A DNA stretch of 64,000 nucleotides, taken from NCBI GenBank assembly GCA_043819345.1, contig JBDREX010000008.1, positions 1 to 64,000 of the forward strand. Reading direction: 5' to 3'. Below the pieces are notes generated by a model, which was not told where the DNA came from, made no database searches, and saw nothing but the letters and a program-made list of their open reading frames with translations. How positions within the stretch are numbered: position 1 is the stretch's first letter; each line of letters opens with the position of its first letter. Below are positions 6,211-15,443 of the stretch, piece after piece. The DNA is from CAYRDK01 sp043819345. GTDB lineage: Bacteria > Omnitrophota > Gorgyraeia > Velamenicoccales > Velamenicoccaceae. A program made the translations under genes and the position numbers.

Positions 6211-8678
6211 AAAACATCCTGACAATTTTTAAGCGGGAAATTAATGCTTATTTTAATTCGGCAATCGCTTATATTTTTCTTATCGTTTTTCTTCTGTTGT
6301 CCGTTGGTTTATTTATGACTCAATTTTTTATTATTTCTGTTGCCAATATGAGAAACTTTTTTGATATTCTGCCATTGATTCTCTGTGTATTTTTGTCGGC
6401 TATTACGATGCGGCTATGGGCAGAAGATAGAAGGGGCAATACTTTAGAGCTTCTTTTGACGTTCCCGGTTAAAACGTCTGAGCTTGTTTTAGGGAAGTTT
6501 TTAGCGGGATTTGTTTTTTATTGTTTGGCTTTGGCCTCAACTTTGACAATTCCTATTACGCTTTGTTTCTTAGGTACGCCTGATTTTGGAGTGATCGTTA
6601 GCCAGTATGTTGGCGCTGTTCTTTTGGGAGGTTTTTTTCTTGCTTTAGGGATTTTTGTTTCAGGTTTCTGCCGTGATCAGATCGTTTCTTTTATTGTTGC
6701 AATGACAGTATGCTTTGGGTTTTATCTATTGGGTACAGATTTAGCGGTTGTTTCTATTGATAGCTGGATCCCGGGCTTTGGAACATTCTTAAGTAATACA
6801 CTTGGCTTAGCCAGTCATTTGCGTGCTTTTGCTAAAGGTGTCATTGATTCCAGAGATGTCTTTTATTTTCTTGTTGGAGCTTTTATCTTTTTATTGCTTA
6901 ATGGATTTTGGCTTGAGATTAGGCTCAGGCCAAGGGTTAAAACAGTATTTCTGACAACAGTTTTAATCAGCCTTAGTATTTTTCTTGTTTTTAATTTAAT
7001 TTTGGCTGATACGCCGATAGGCCGTTTTGATTTAACATCAGAAAAGACGTATACGATATCACCTGTGACCAAGAAAATTTTACGCGGCCTTAAAGCCCCG
7101 GTGACGGCAAAGCTCTTCATTTCTTCATCGGATAAGATGCCAGGCGGCATGAAAACAATGGAGCGGGATATTAAGGACAAACTTGATGAGCTGGCCTTGG
7201 CTTCCAAGGAGAAATTTAAATATAAAATTTTTCATATGGAGATTGCTGATGTCGGAGGCAGCAAAGAGGACTCTATCGAAATATCTGCGGAGAAAAAAGG
7301 CATTGTGCCTTTTCAGGTGCAAAGCATTGAGGCTGATGAGCTCGGTGTTAAACTGATTTATTCTTCTTTATCCCTTTCCTACAAAGAAAAAGAAGATGCG
7401 ATTATTCCCGTTATTGTTCCACAAAATCTATCGGATTTAGAATACCTTATTATTTCAAAAACATACAAGATGACGCTTGAAAAAACACCTGCGTTGGCTT
7501 TAGTGGCTCCTTATACAGAGAAAAAATTAGATGATCCGCAGGCGATAGCAATGTTAGAGAAGTTGGGCCAACAGGTTCCAGAGCGCTATCGGGACGATAA
7601 TTATGAGATGTTGGAGCGTGTTTTAGTCTCTGAAGGTTATCACGTTGCCCGGATTCGATTTTCTCAAGATGAACCTATTCCCAGAATGACAGATGCGCTT
7701 ATTATTTTAGAGCCGCGCGTTCTTAATGAAAGGCAAAAATTTGAGATCGTTAAATTTTTAGCTGGTGGAGGTTCTGTTTTTCTTGCTGTTCAGCAGCGTG
7801 AGTTTCAGTATAAGCCTCTCGGCAGGAGCGGAATTGGCGTTAATTCTTTTGATCAGAATCCCGGCGTTAACGCTATTCTTGATAAGTGGGGCCTGGGTGT
7901 TAGCCTAGATTTGTTAATGGATGAACAAATGGAAATTATTTCTATGGCGCAGGCTAGTCCCAGAGGAACTTCTCCTGTTTCATCTCCGATTAAGCTGCCG
8001 ATACAGATCACAGTTTTGTCAGACCAGATGAATAAAGATATCTCTATGACGGCTCATTTGCAAACGATCTTATATTTTTGGGGAAGTGCTTTAAAACTTT
8101 ATCCGGATAAGCTTGAAGCGCTGGGATTAAAAGAGTCTGTCCTCTTTTCATCAAGCAAGCGTGCCTGGGAGATTGTTTATCATGAGGGCGATTTAACACG
8201 TGCTGACGTGTCCTTGCCATCAGGCAATGATTTTAAGGAGTTTCCATTGGCTGTTTATGTTAAAGGGCAATTTCCTGATTTTTACGAAGGGCAGCGTGTT
8301 CCTGGGTGGCCGTCTGACAAGGAAGGCGTTGGAATTTCGTACGGCCAGCCACGGAGCAAGGAAGATATCAAGTTAAAACCGGGCAAGTTAATTTTGGTCG
8401 GCTGTGCGGCTATGTTTAAGAATAATCTCATTGATAAAGGCGGCCAGCTATCTTTTTTTATAAATGCTGTTGATACGTTAACGCTCGGCGAAGATCTTGT
8501 TTCCGTTCGCAGCAAACAGCCTATGAATAGATCTCTGAAAAAGATGTCAACATCAGCTAAAGCAGGCTGGAAGATTTTTAATATTTTGTTTGTTCCTTTG
8601 CTGTTGTGTGTGGTTGGGGGCTTGAGGATTTTCTTGAGAAGGCGCTCCAAATGGTCGTATCTAAAAATTATGGAATAA
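6207..8678 (+). CDS. Fused ABC-2 permease and Gldg auxiliary protein (GldF-GldG type)
   Basis: The likely start is the ATG at 6207, which overlaps the ATPase stop as ATGA; an in-frame upstream start would overlap that gene by over 100 bp. The product has 823 residues. Residues ~1-240 are an ABC-2 permease with six membrane helices (KNILTIFKREINAYFNS at the N-terminus). Another helix near 250-270 leads into a GldG-like extracytoplasmic domain (about 280-760, starting near DTPIGRFDLTSEKTYTIS), and a final helix near 795-815 is followed by RRR. In Flavobacterium GldF and GldG are separate proteins; here one polypeptide carries both. It would form the membrane part of the transporter with the preceding ATPase. 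Confidence 0.9.
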   Translation: MKNILTIFKREINAYFNSAIAYIFLIVFLLLSVGLFMTQFFIISVANMRNFFDILPLILCVFLSAITMRLWAEDRRGNTLELLLTFPVKTSELVLGKFLAGFVFYCLALASTLTIPITLCFLGTPDFGVIVSQYVGAVLLGGFFLALGIFVSGFCRDQIVSFIVAMTVCFGFYLLGTDLAVVSIDSWIPGFGTFLSNTLGLASHLRAFAKGVIDSRDVFYFLVGAFIFLLLNGFWLEIRLRPRVKTVFLTTVLISLSIFLVFNLILADTPIGRFDLTSEKTYTISPVTKKILRGLKAPVTAKLFISSSDKMPGGMKTMERDIKDKLDELALASKEKFKYKIFHMEIADVGGSKEDSIEISAEKKGIVPFQVQSIEADELGVKLIYSSLSLSYKEKEDAIIPVIVPQNLSDLEYLIISKTYKMTLEKTPALALVAPYTEKKLDDPQAIAMLEKLGQQVPERYRDDNYEMLERVLVSEGYHVARIRFSQDEPIPRMTDALIILEPRVLNERQKFEIVKFLAGGGSVFLAVQQREFQYKPLGRSGIGVNSFDQNPGVNAILDKWGLGVSLDLLMDEQMEIISMAQASPRGTSPVSSPIKLPIQITVLSDQMNKDISMTAHLQTILYFWGSALKLYPDKLEALGLKESVLFSSSKRAWEIVYHEGDLTRADVSLPSGNDFKEFPLAVYVKGQFPDFYEGQRVPGWPSDKEGVGISYGQPRSKEDIKLKPGKLILVGCAAMFKNNLIDKGGQLSFFINAVDTLTLGEDLVSVRSKQPMNRSLKKMSTSAKAGWKIFNILFVPLLLCVVGGLRIFLRRRSKWSYLKIME

Positions 8679-8691
8679 TGCCGAGGTAAAA

Positions 8692-10062
8692 ATGAAACCA
8701 AAACATCTATTATTTTTAGTTAGTATTTTTATTCTTCTTGCAGGCTTTCTTTATATCAAGAAGGTTTACATGAAGCCGCGGATTCAGGCAACGGAATATC
8801 AGGAAGTTGGCATTGCAATAAAACCAAATGAGATTTCTGCTTTTGAGATTAAACTTCCCCGTGACGCGAATGCCATAAGAGTAGAGAGAGATGCTTCTGG
8901 TGTGTGGCGCCTGCCTCAAAAATGGTATATGAAATGCAGAGAAAGATTGTCCAAAGATTTTCTGCAGGGCCTGGTTGGCTTAAGGGGTGAGTTGCGCTCT
9001 GATTCAAAGGAGTTGTTGTCTGATTATGGCATAGCCGATCAAGAAGCCGTTTTACTGACTTTTTTTGATAAACAGGGCCAGGTTAGCGAGGAACTGCTTT
9101 TGGGGATAAACAGCAGGCCTTCGGCAAACACATTTTTTAGAAAAAAAGATTCAGCAAAAGTTTATCTGGCAGATAGAGACATTTTCTCTTTATTGGAGCT
9201 TTATGGTGATCCGAGGCATTTTTCCATTGATTTGGGGACGTGGGCTGATTTTGATGTTATCGCGTTTGATTACCGCTTAATTGATTCTCTAAAGGTTTTT
9301 AGGGAGGTCAAAGGTGATGAGTTGATGGTTGTTGACTTGCAGAAAGAAGCGGATGAATCCGGTCAAAAATCGCATTGGGTTGCCAGAGAGCAGGAGTCTT
9401 TTTTAGCGATTGATCAGGCCAAGGTCAGGGAATTTTTAAAAATGCTGGATTTAGATGTTACCTCGAGAGATGTTGCCGATCCCATGAGGCAGGATTATGG
9501 TTTTCAGAAACCTTATTTGAAAATTGTTTTAGGGCAACAGGATGATAGAGATTTGATTTTGAAAGTTGGATATACTGCGAATCCAGAAAATGGGGATCGT
9601 TATATTAAAACAGGAGACGGTTTTGTTTATGTTATCGCTTCACCTGTTGTTGAATTTTTAGATGTTCACTTGGGTGATTTTCTGAAAGATAATCTGCTCG
9701 GGATTAACACAGCAGAGATAAAAAGCGTAATGATTAAATCAGCCAAAAGAAAATTAGAATTAAAAGGGAAGCTTTTAGAAGCCAACGGTGGGTTTATTCA
9801 ACAGTTGCAATACCTGTCAATAGAAAGAGTTTTGCTGGACGAAAAATATAAAGATGGACTAAAGGTGCCGGCCAAGTATTCTCTTGTGATTACTTATAAG
9901 GACAAGCGTGTTATTGAATTAGATGTGCAGAAGGAAGAGGATGGAGTCTTGGCTGCTCAGATACGTGGGAAAGCGGGAGTTTTTGTGATTCCTCGCCGTT
10001 GGTTTACTATGGTGTTTGAGGATTTTGAGAAGCTTAGCCTTAAAGGCGATAAGAAGAAGTAG
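8692..10062 (+). CDS. DUF4340 domain-containing membrane-anchored protein
   Basis: The 456-residue protein has one N-terminal membrane helix (LLFLVSIFILLAGFLYI) and a long soluble part. Repeated segments such as ISAFEIKLPRDANAIRVERD, LLLGINSRPSANTFF and DLILKVGYTANPENGDRYIK match DUF4340, the usual last gene of GldA-GldFG-type clusters. It is expected outside the cytoplasmic membrane, next to the GldG-like domain. The gene starts 13 bp after the fusion protein with a GAGGTAAAA ribosome site. No biochemical role is known. Confidence 0.87.
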   Translation: MKPKHLLFLVSIFILLAGFLYIKKVYMKPRIQATEYQEVGIAIKPNEISAFEIKLPRDANAIRVERDASGVWRLPQKWYMKCRERLSKDFLQGLVGLRGELRSDSKELLSDYGIADQEAVLLTFFDKQGQVSEELLLGINSRPSANTFFRKKDSAKVYLADRDIFSLLELYGDPRHFSIDLGTWADFDVIAFDYRLIDSLKVFREVKGDELMVVDLQKEADESGQKSHWVAREQESFLAIDQAKVREFLKMLDLDVTSRDVADPMRQDYGFQKPYLKIVLGQQDDRDLILKVGYTANPENGDRYIKTGDGFVYVIASPVVEFLDVHLGDFLKDNLLGINTAEIKSVMIKSAKRKLELKGKLLEANGGFIQQLQYLSIERVLLDEKYKDGLKVPAKYSLVITYKDKRVIELDVQKEEDGVLAAQIRGKAGVFVIPRRWFTMVFEDFEKLSLKGDKKK

Positions 10063-10085
10063 CTGATTTTTTTAGGAGGTGTATT

Positions 10086-10601
10086 TTGAAAATCAATAGA
10101 TTGTTTTGTGTGGGAATGGTGGGTTTGTTTTGTTTTTTTTCTTACTTACAGCTTTGTTCGGCGGAGTTGTATGTTTCTAAAAAGGGCTTGTTTAAAATTG
10201 ATGTGCCGCAGGACTGGGAATGGACAGACCAATTGGATTCCGTTATTATTTCAAACGTAGAACAAGATAGCGCTATTATTATCAAGATGCAGTCTCAGTC
10301 TTCGGCTATCGCTTCCCAGGAGCAGATAGAAGAGGTATTGGGCAAAGGAATTGAAAATATTATTGAAAAGGTAAAACTTCAAAAGGGTATTGTTGTGTCT
10401 GAAAAGTCAAAGTCTTTGGATGGCTCAAAGGCCAAGCAGGTTAATTTTCTTTTGACTTCAGATGGCGGCAAGGCTCATGCTAGTTTTGTAGCCGTGTTTG
10501 CCAGCGGGTATCTTTTTACAATATATATGGAAGGCCCTGATGAGGGAGCCAGAGCAAAGATGGAGAAGATTATCAACAGAATAAAATTTCTGGGGCGTTA
10601 A
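10086..10601 (+). CDS. Exported protein of unknown function (PsbP/DcrB-like fold possible)
   Basis: The start is TTG at 10086, placed correctly behind a strong AGGAGGTG site. The 171-residue product has a signal peptide ending near LCSA (residue ~24). The mature part opens with LYVSKKGLFKIDVPQDWEW and continues with alternating strands, resembling PsbP/DcrB-like proteins; this is a weak structural impression only. It lies 23 bp after the DUF4340 gene and is probably the last gene of the transporter operon. Its stop overlaps that of the convergent glycosyltransferase gene in a shared TTAA. Confidence 0.75.
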   Translation: MKINRLFCVGMVGLFCFFSYLQLCSAELYVSKKGLFKIDVPQDWEWTDQLDSVIISNVEQDSAIIIKMQSQSSAIASQEQIEEVLGKGIENIIEKVKLQKGIVVSEKSKSLDGSKAKQVNFLLTSDGGKAHASFVAVFASGYLFTIYMEGPDEGARAKMEKIINRIKFLGR

Positions 10602-11428
10602 CGATACTGAGAGGCCAGATTTAAATACTTTTGGCCTTCTTCAGTTTTGCCGTGTTTGAGGCATCCTTTGCCGAAAATGCGGCATTTTTTTTCAAGTTCA
10701 TGCAGGGCTAGTTCTTTTTGGTGTAAGGACAGCCCTTTTTCTGTTTTTAGGAGGTTTGTAATGGATTTAATTCTAAATTTATCCATGCCTACAGCGTAGA
10801 TACGCGATACCTGGTCTTCTCGTCCGCCGTCTTTAACGGTTAAGGCTTTATCGATCAATAAAAATGGATGGTTGACGCTGGCTCTGAGCCAGAAGTCATA
10901 GTCTTCACAGCAGGGAAGAGATTCATCAAAAAACCCTATTTTCTCAAAGAGTTTTCTTTGTGTGACCATCGTTGACATGCCGACAGCACATAAGGGCAGG
11001 CATTTTTCAAAGATGTACCCATTATATTTGGCATGTTTTTTCTTTTGATTGAGGAGTTCTCCTCGTCTAAACCATATTTCCTGTGTGTGAGAGATGGGGT
11101 ATTGCGTGTTTTTGCGCATCGCTTCAATTTGGATTTTTAGTTTATCTTTTTTCCAATAGTCATCAGAATCCAGAAAAGCCAGGTAAGAGCCATGCGCGTT
11201 TTTTATGCCGGTATTTCGGGCACACGCGGGCCCTTGGTTGCCCTGATAGAAAAAGCGAATATTTTTGCCATAGGAGCTGACGATTTTACGGGTATCGTCT
11301 GTGGAGCCATCGTCAACAACGATCAGTTCAAAATGGGGATAGGTCTGCTCGAGAACAGATTCAATGGCCTTTTTGAGCAAATAGGCTCTGTTATATGTTG
11401 GGATAATAACGCTGGTTTCAATTTTCAT
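10598..11428 (-). CDS. Family 2 glycosyltransferase
   Basis: The GT-A fold is clear: TSVIIPTYNRAYLLKKAIES at the N-terminus, the nucleotide-binding VVDDGSTDDT, the metal-binding LDSDDYW (DxD) and CCEDYDFWLRA (the ED motif with the catalytic base). It transfers a sugar from a nucleotide-sugar, probably onto a lipid-linked or cell-surface glycan. I place the start at the ATG just before TSVIIPTYN (11428), giving 276 residues; upstream ATG (11440) and TTG (11509) codons are in frame but have no good ribosome site, and 11509 lies inside the divergent promoter region. It stands alone, with no other glycan genes nearby. Confidence 0.9.
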   Translation of the reverse strand: MKIETSVIIPTYNRAYLLKKAIESVLEQTYPHFELIVVDDGSTDDTRKIVSSYGKNIRFFYQGNQGPACARNTGIKNAHGSYLAFLDSDDYWKKDKLKIQIEAMRKNTQYPISHTQEIWFRRGELLNQKKKHAKYNGYIFEKCLPLCAVGMSTMVTQRKLFEKIGFFDESLPCCEDYDFWLRASVNHPFLLIDKALTVKDGGREDQVSRIYAVGMDKFRIKSITNLLKTEKGLSLHQKELALHELEKKCRIFGKGCLKHGKTEEGQKYLNLASQYR

Positions 11429-11502
11429 GGTAATTATCATACCTATTTTTGACATGGAGTCAATGCTTAACCTTTCATTGTGTAAAAATAGGACAATAGT
11501 AT

Positions 11503-11532
11503 TTGACAAATAGGGATGTCTTGAAGTAAACT
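11503..11532 (+). promoter_or_regulatory. Sigma-70-type promoter of the Na/phosphate transporter
   Basis: TTGACA at 11503-11508 and TAAACT at 11527-11532 with an 18-bp spacer. It would give a leader of about 130 nt before the ATG at 11673. Confidence 0.5.
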
Positions 11533-11672
11533 AACGGCATACGATTGTCCTTCCGCGTTTTCAAAAGAAGATTAGAATATCAAATACACATTAATATGTT
11601 TTAAAACAATAACAACTATGTTGATGGCACGTTTTTTAGTGGCTGTTGCGATAGTTTATATCAAGGGGCAAA

Positions 11673-13325
11673 ATGATTAAAGAGATTGTTTTTGGCGTCA
11701 TTGGTGGCTTGGGGCTTTTGATTTACGGCATTTGGGAGATGAGTGAAGGGCTGCATAAAGTTTGCGGCAATAGGATGAGGAAAGTCCTAAGCGGCCTGAC
11801 AAACAGCCCTTTGAGGGGTGTTGTGGTTGGAACGGCTGTTACATCACTTGTCCAGTCTTCTTCAGCTACGACGGTTATGGTCGTAGGCTTTGTTAATGCC
11901 GGCTTGATGACGCTGGATCAATCTTTAGGTATCATTTTAGGTGCTAATATAGGTACAACCGTTACGGCACAATTGATTGCTTTTAAGTTAACAGATTATG
12001 CTTTGCCGATTATAGGGCTGGGAACGTTAACCAGGCTTTTGGCTAAAAAGAAGAGTTATCAGCATATTGGTGAATTTTTATTGGGTTTTGGCATACTTTT
12101 TTTAGGATTAAATATTCTGACGAGAACGGTTAAGCCTCTGGGGCAGTTTCAGATTTTTAATGATGTCCTGATAATGTTGAGTCATAATCGAGCCCTGGCT
12201 GTGTTTGCCGGCATGGCGATTACGGCTATTTTTCAAAGTAGTTCGGTTACGACAGGCATGATTTTGGGCCTGGCCATTGCGGACTTGATTAATTTGGATG
12301 CGGCGATTCCTTTAATTTTAGGCTGTAACATAGGCACATGTGTTACGGTTATGCTTGCTTCTATCGGTACGAGTATTTCTTCCAGGCGTGCTGCTGTGGC
12401 ACACCTGATGTTTAATGTTATTGGCGTTGTTGTGTTTTTTCCTTTTATTGGTATTTTCCAGGATTTTATTGTGCGCTTATCGGGGAATCTTGCGCGCCAA
12501 GTTGCTTACGCGCATACGTTCTTTAACATTATTAATATGCTGATTTTTTTGCCTTTTCTTAAGCCGTTTTCTCGCTTTTTGACGAGGTTTATTCAGGGTG
12601 TTGATGAGGAGGATGAGTATCATCCTAAATTTTTAGAGCGCCGTTTATTGAATACTCCTCCTATTGCAATTGACGCGGCCACAAAAGAGATTATCAGCAC
12701 TCTTGGTTTAACGCGCCGTATGGTGAGTTTGTCTATGGAGAGTTTTTTTCATAATGATTCAAAAGATTTAGCAAGGGTTGAACGGTGTGAAGAGGCGGTG
12801 GATTTATTGAGAACGGAGATTACAAGTTATTTTATTGAAATGATGCAGCATGAATTAGATGATCAGGAATCCAGGAAAATCCCTGCTCTTATTCATGTGA
12901 TTAATGATGTGGAAAGAGTCGGTGATCACGCGGAAAATCTTAAGGAGCTTTCAGAGCAGAAGATTGACCAAAATATGCATTTTTCGAATTCGGCGATTAC
13001 TGAGTTGCAGGGGATGTATCAGGCCATTGACCAGATGATTGACTCCTCTGTTAATGCTTTGCGAACCAATGATACAGAGAAAGCAAAACTTGTTTTAGAG
13101 CAGGAAAACCGCATTAATTTATCGAGAGACAGTTTAAAAGAAAATCATGTGAACCGCTTGGCAAAAGGGCATTGCAATGTTATTTCTGGCGTTGTTTTTT
13201 TGGATGTCATTAGTAATCTGGAAAAAATAGGAGATCATCTTGCAAATATCGCCTATAAGGTTATTGACAGCCTGCAATGGGACACCAAGGAGAATGATAA
13301 AGAGGTTGAAGAAGCTGTAGTATAA
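11673..13325 (+). CDS. Na+/phosphate cotransporter family protein with PhoU-like tail
   Basis: The 550-residue protein has the NptA/SLC34 layout. Two inverted membrane repeats carry the QSSSATT (near residue 61) and FQSSSVTT (near residue 188) substrate motifs, each followed by a GANIGTT / GCNIGTC motif. The C-terminal ~200 residues (from about 340) are helical with PhoU-like features, including two E(R/K)(V/I)GDH signatures, VERVGDHAENL and LEKIGDHLANI. It would import phosphate or a related anion with sodium, with the PhoU-like domain possibly sensing phosphate or metal. An AAGGGG ribosome site precedes the ATG. No pst or pho genes lie nearby. Confidence 0.93.
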   Translation: MIKEIVFGVIGGLGLLIYGIWEMSEGLHKVCGNRMRKVLSGLTNSPLRGVVVGTAVTSLVQSSSATTVMVVGFVNAGLMTLDQSLGIILGANIGTTVTAQLIAFKLTDYALPIIGLGTLTRLLAKKKSYQHIGEFLLGFGILFLGLNILTRTVKPLGQFQIFNDVLIMLSHNRALAVFAGMAITAIFQSSSVTTGMILGLAIADLINLDAAIPLILGCNIGTCVTVMLASIGTSISSRRAAVAHLMFNVIGVVVFFPFIGIFQDFIVRLSGNLARQVAYAHTFFNIINMLIFLPFLKPFSRFLTRFIQGVDEEDEYHPKFLERRLLNTPPIAIDAATKEIISTLGLTRRMVSLSMESFFHNDSKDLARVERCEEAVDLLRTEITSYFIEMMQHELDDQESRKIPALIHVINDVERVGDHAENLKELSEQKIDQNMHFSNSAITELQGMYQAIDQMIDSSVNALRTNDTEKAKLVLEQENRINLSRDSLKENHVNRLAKGHCNVISGVVFLDVISNLEKIGDHLANIAYKVIDSLQWDTKENDKEVEEAVV

Positions 13326-13343
13326 AATGGATAAAGGTTTATA

Positions 13344-13387
13344 AGCCCTTCTGTGATATATAATCTATTGCAGGAGGGTTTTATTTT
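13344..13387 (+). terminator. Probable terminator after the Na/phosphate transporter
   Basis: AGCCCTTCTG (13344-13353) pairs with CAGGAGGGTT (13371-13380), 10 bp including two G-U pairs, with a 17-nt loop and then TTTTATTTT. Its AGGAGGG arm could also be misread as a ribosome site for a TTG at 13386. Confidence 0.5.
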
Positions 13388-13415
13388 GATAGAATATAGC
13401 AGAAGAGGAGAGACT

Positions 13416-13826
13416 TTGGAGAATGACATACGTTTTGATGGGGCGTTGTTATTATTGAGGGTGGCCGTTGGCTTTATATGTGTGCTTCATGGCCTCATGA
13501 AGGTTTTTGGTTTTTTCGGAGGGCCGGGCATAGAAGGGTTTGCTAACGTGCTTAGCAGCATGGGTTTTACGTATGCTTTATTTTGGGCTTGGAGTGCGGC
13601 TCTGGCGGAGTTTGTTGGAGGCGTATTTTTAGTTTTTGGGATCATTCCGAGGACATGCGCTGTATTGCTGGGTATTGTGATGCTTGTAGCTATTGTCGTT
13701 GTTCATTGGCCGTATGGGTTTTTTGCGATGAACAATGGTTTTGAATATCCGTTTTTAATCTTCTTTGTTTGTGTCTTTTTTGCCTTTGTTGGATCCGGTA
13801 GGTTTTCTCTTTATAATAAATTTTAG
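13416..13826 (+). CDS. DoxX family membrane protein
   Basis: I place the start at TTG 13416, behind AGAGGAGAG, giving 136 residues; a TTG at 13386 is an alternative. Four membrane helices and the N-terminal LLLLRVAVGFICVLHGLMKVFGFFGG are typical of DoxX/YphA proteins, followed by AEFVGGVFLVFG. Family members are linked to redox processes such as thiosulfate:quinone oxidoreduction (Acidianus) or thiol stress complexes (Mycobacterium), but most, like this one, have no assigned function. Confidence 0.88.
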   Translation: MENDIRFDGALLLLRVAVGFICVLHGLMKVFGFFGGPGIEGFANVLSSMGFTYALFWAWSAALAEFVGGVFLVFGIIPRTCAVLLGIVMLVAIVVVHWPYGFFAMNNGFEYPFLIFFVCVFFAFVGSGRFSLYNKF

Positions 13827-13839
13827 TCAGGTGAAAAGA

Positions 13840-14403
13840 GTGAAAAAAAACATTTGCACTTTTGGAAGCTATAAAGAAATTGATTGTTTGGCAAGAGAAG
13901 AAATTTTAAAGTTGGGAGTTTTGCTGGCTCAAAATGGCTATACGGTTGTTTCTGGTGGTTTTGGCGGGACGATGGAGGATATTAGCCGAGGCGCTAAATC
14001 TGTCGGAGGCAAAACCATAGGCGTTACCTATTATAAAGACGGGAAGCGTTTAGGCAAAAGAGCTAATGCTTATATTGATGAGGAGATTGTTGCTTCGGAT
14101 ATTTTTGAGCGGATAAAGCTTATGATGGAAAAATCCGATGCTTTTGTTGTTTTTCCTGGCGGGACAGGGACTTTATTAGAATTGGCTGCGCTTTTTGAGT
14201 ATATGAATAAAGGTTTTATGGATTTTAAGCCTGTGATTATGATGGGGCAGTATTGGCGGCCTGTTATAGAAGTGCTGCGGCCGGAACCACTGTTGAATAT
14301 GGCTATCGCGAGAGAAAATGGTTTTTTGAATTGTGCGGATTTAGTTACTTTTGTTTCAAGCGCGCAGGAGGCAATGGAGGAATTAATAAAAAAGGGGAAC
14401 TAG
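13840..14403 (+). CDS. LOG family / TIGR00725-like nucleotide-binding protein
   Basis: The start is GTG 13840, with AGGTGA upstream inside the preceding stop region. The 187-residue protein has a Rossmann-like lysine-decarboxylase-like (LOG) fold: NGYTVVSGGFGGTMEDISRG near the N-terminus and the family signature FPGGTGTLLEL (PGGxGT...E). LOG proteins cleave the ribose-phosphate bond of nucleotide monophosphates, in some cases releasing cytokinin-like bases; others act in nucleotide turnover. The precise substrate here is unknown. It follows the DoxX gene by 13 bp. Confidence 0.85.
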   Translation: MKKNICTFGSYKEIDCLAREEILKLGVLLAQNGYTVVSGGFGGTMEDISRGAKSVGGKTIGVTYYKDGKRLGKRANAYIDEEIVASDIFERIKLMMEKSDAFVVFPGGTGTLLELAALFEYMNKGFMDFKPVIMMGQYWRPVIEVLRPEPLLNMAIARENGFLNCADLVTFVSSAQEAMEELIKKGN

Positions 14404-14405
14404 AC

Positions 14406-15092
14406 ATGGATGTTTTATCGCAGGGTTCAGCGTGTAATAAGGATAATCGTTTACGCAGGCGGCTGGGGTTAATCTTCTTTTTTGCGGCATATGTTATTTC
14501 TTTCAGGTATTTTTCTAATCTAAGCTCTGTGTCTTATCTGTTATTTTTTCTCTTGATCAGGCCTATCATCTTCTCTTTTGTCTTAAGCTTCTTTTTTATT
14601 GAAAGTATAGATGGTGATAGGATTTCCCAGCACAGTAAGATCAGATTCTCCTTTTGCATCCCTTTTTTCAAGATTGGCCTGTTATTTTTGGTATTTTTTT
14701 TCGGGAGCTTGGTTGTTGCCGGTATCATGCTTGCTGCTTCCGAACAAAAAGAACTATATCTTGATCTCATGTCTAATTTTCTTGTCATATTTAGTTATTT
14801 TTGGCTCGTAGCCTGTATTTTTGAAAAGAACAAGATTGGTAAGGCTTTCAAAAGCGCTGTAAAAACAGCGGTAAAATATCCGGCATTTTATGTCGGTTTT
14901 TTTATTTTTTCTTTTTTAGATACAGTGGTATTTAATCGTCTTATGACCGAAAATAGCTTTTTGCCGATCTTGTCCTTTGGCCTTTTGTTTGCTACCGGCT
15001 ACCTCATGTTTTATAAGATGATTGTTCTAAAATTCGCCAAATATGGTTCTTTGGCTCTTAAGCGCGATCTTATGGATAGTTACTTCAGATAA
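14406..15092 (+). CDS. Polytopic membrane protein, unknown function
   Basis: From the ATG at 14406, 2 bp after the LOG-like gene and behind AAAAGGGG, the protein has 228 residues. About six hydrophobic segments cover most of its length, with Phe/Leu-rich helices and short basic loops. I recognise no motif. Tight spacing suggests co-translation with the LOG-like gene. An upstream in-frame start would overlap that gene by 150 bp and has no ribosome site. Confidence 0.75.
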   Translation: MDVLSQGSACNKDNRLRRRLGLIFFFAAYVISFRYFSNLSSVSYLLFFLLIRPIIFSFVLSFFFIESIDGDRISQHSKIRFSFCIPFFKIGLLFLVFFFGSLVVAGIMLAASEQKELYLDLMSNFLVIFSYFWLVACIFEKNKIGKAFKSAVKTAVKYPAFYVGFFIFSFLDTVVFNRLMTENSFLPILSFGLLFATGYLMFYKMIVLKFAKYGSLALKRDLMDSYFR

Positions 15093-15185
15093 AGATAGTC
15101 GCCCGCCATTCAGAAGAGGTGGAAGGAGAGGAAAGAGTTTTTGGTTAAGCAAAGAGAGAAGGTGGTTAAAACGAAGGAGGCTGAT

Positions 15186-15431
15186 ATGAAATTGAACGTG
15201 AAAGCTTTTGCGTTGGCCTGTGGTGTTGTTTGGGGCTTGGGGATGTTTTTGTTGGGGCTGATGGATACATTCCTTCAGTGGGGCACAGGTTTTCGTTATG
15301 TGATGAGCACCCTTTATCTTGGCTATACGCCTACTGTTTTAGGCAGTATTATTGGCGCGGCATGGGGCCTTGTTGATGGTGGCTGTGGCGGGCTTGTTGT
15401 GGCCTGGTTGTATAATAAGTTTGTGAAGTAA
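15186..15431 (+). CDS. Small two-helix membrane protein (of the type often labelled 'bacteriophage holin')
   Basis: The ATG at 15186 follows AAGGAGG by 6 nt, so it is preferred over upstream in-frame codons. The 81-residue product has a hydrophobic N-terminal helix (FALACGVVWGLGMFLLGL) and a second glycine-rich helix (TVLGSIIGAAWGLVDGG). Similar small proteins are often annotated as phage holins, but no phage gene is near, so that label is doubtful; a small membrane channel or envelope protein is as likely. Confidence 0.75.
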   Translation: MKLNVKAFALACGVVWGLGMFLLGLMDTFLQWGTGFRYVMSTLYLGYTPTVLGSIIGAAWGLVDGGCGGLVVAWLYNKFVK

Positions 15432-15443
15432 GGTTTTATTTTC

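Noticed and set aside
13386..13416. DoxX start at TTG 13386 behind AGGAGGG
   Set aside because: That AGGAGGG forms the right arm of a terminator-like hairpin; the TTG at 13416 has its own site and gives the usual N-terminus.
15186..15431. Phage holin
   Set aside because: No endolysin, portal or other phage gene lies nearby; two hydrophobic helices alone do not make a holin.
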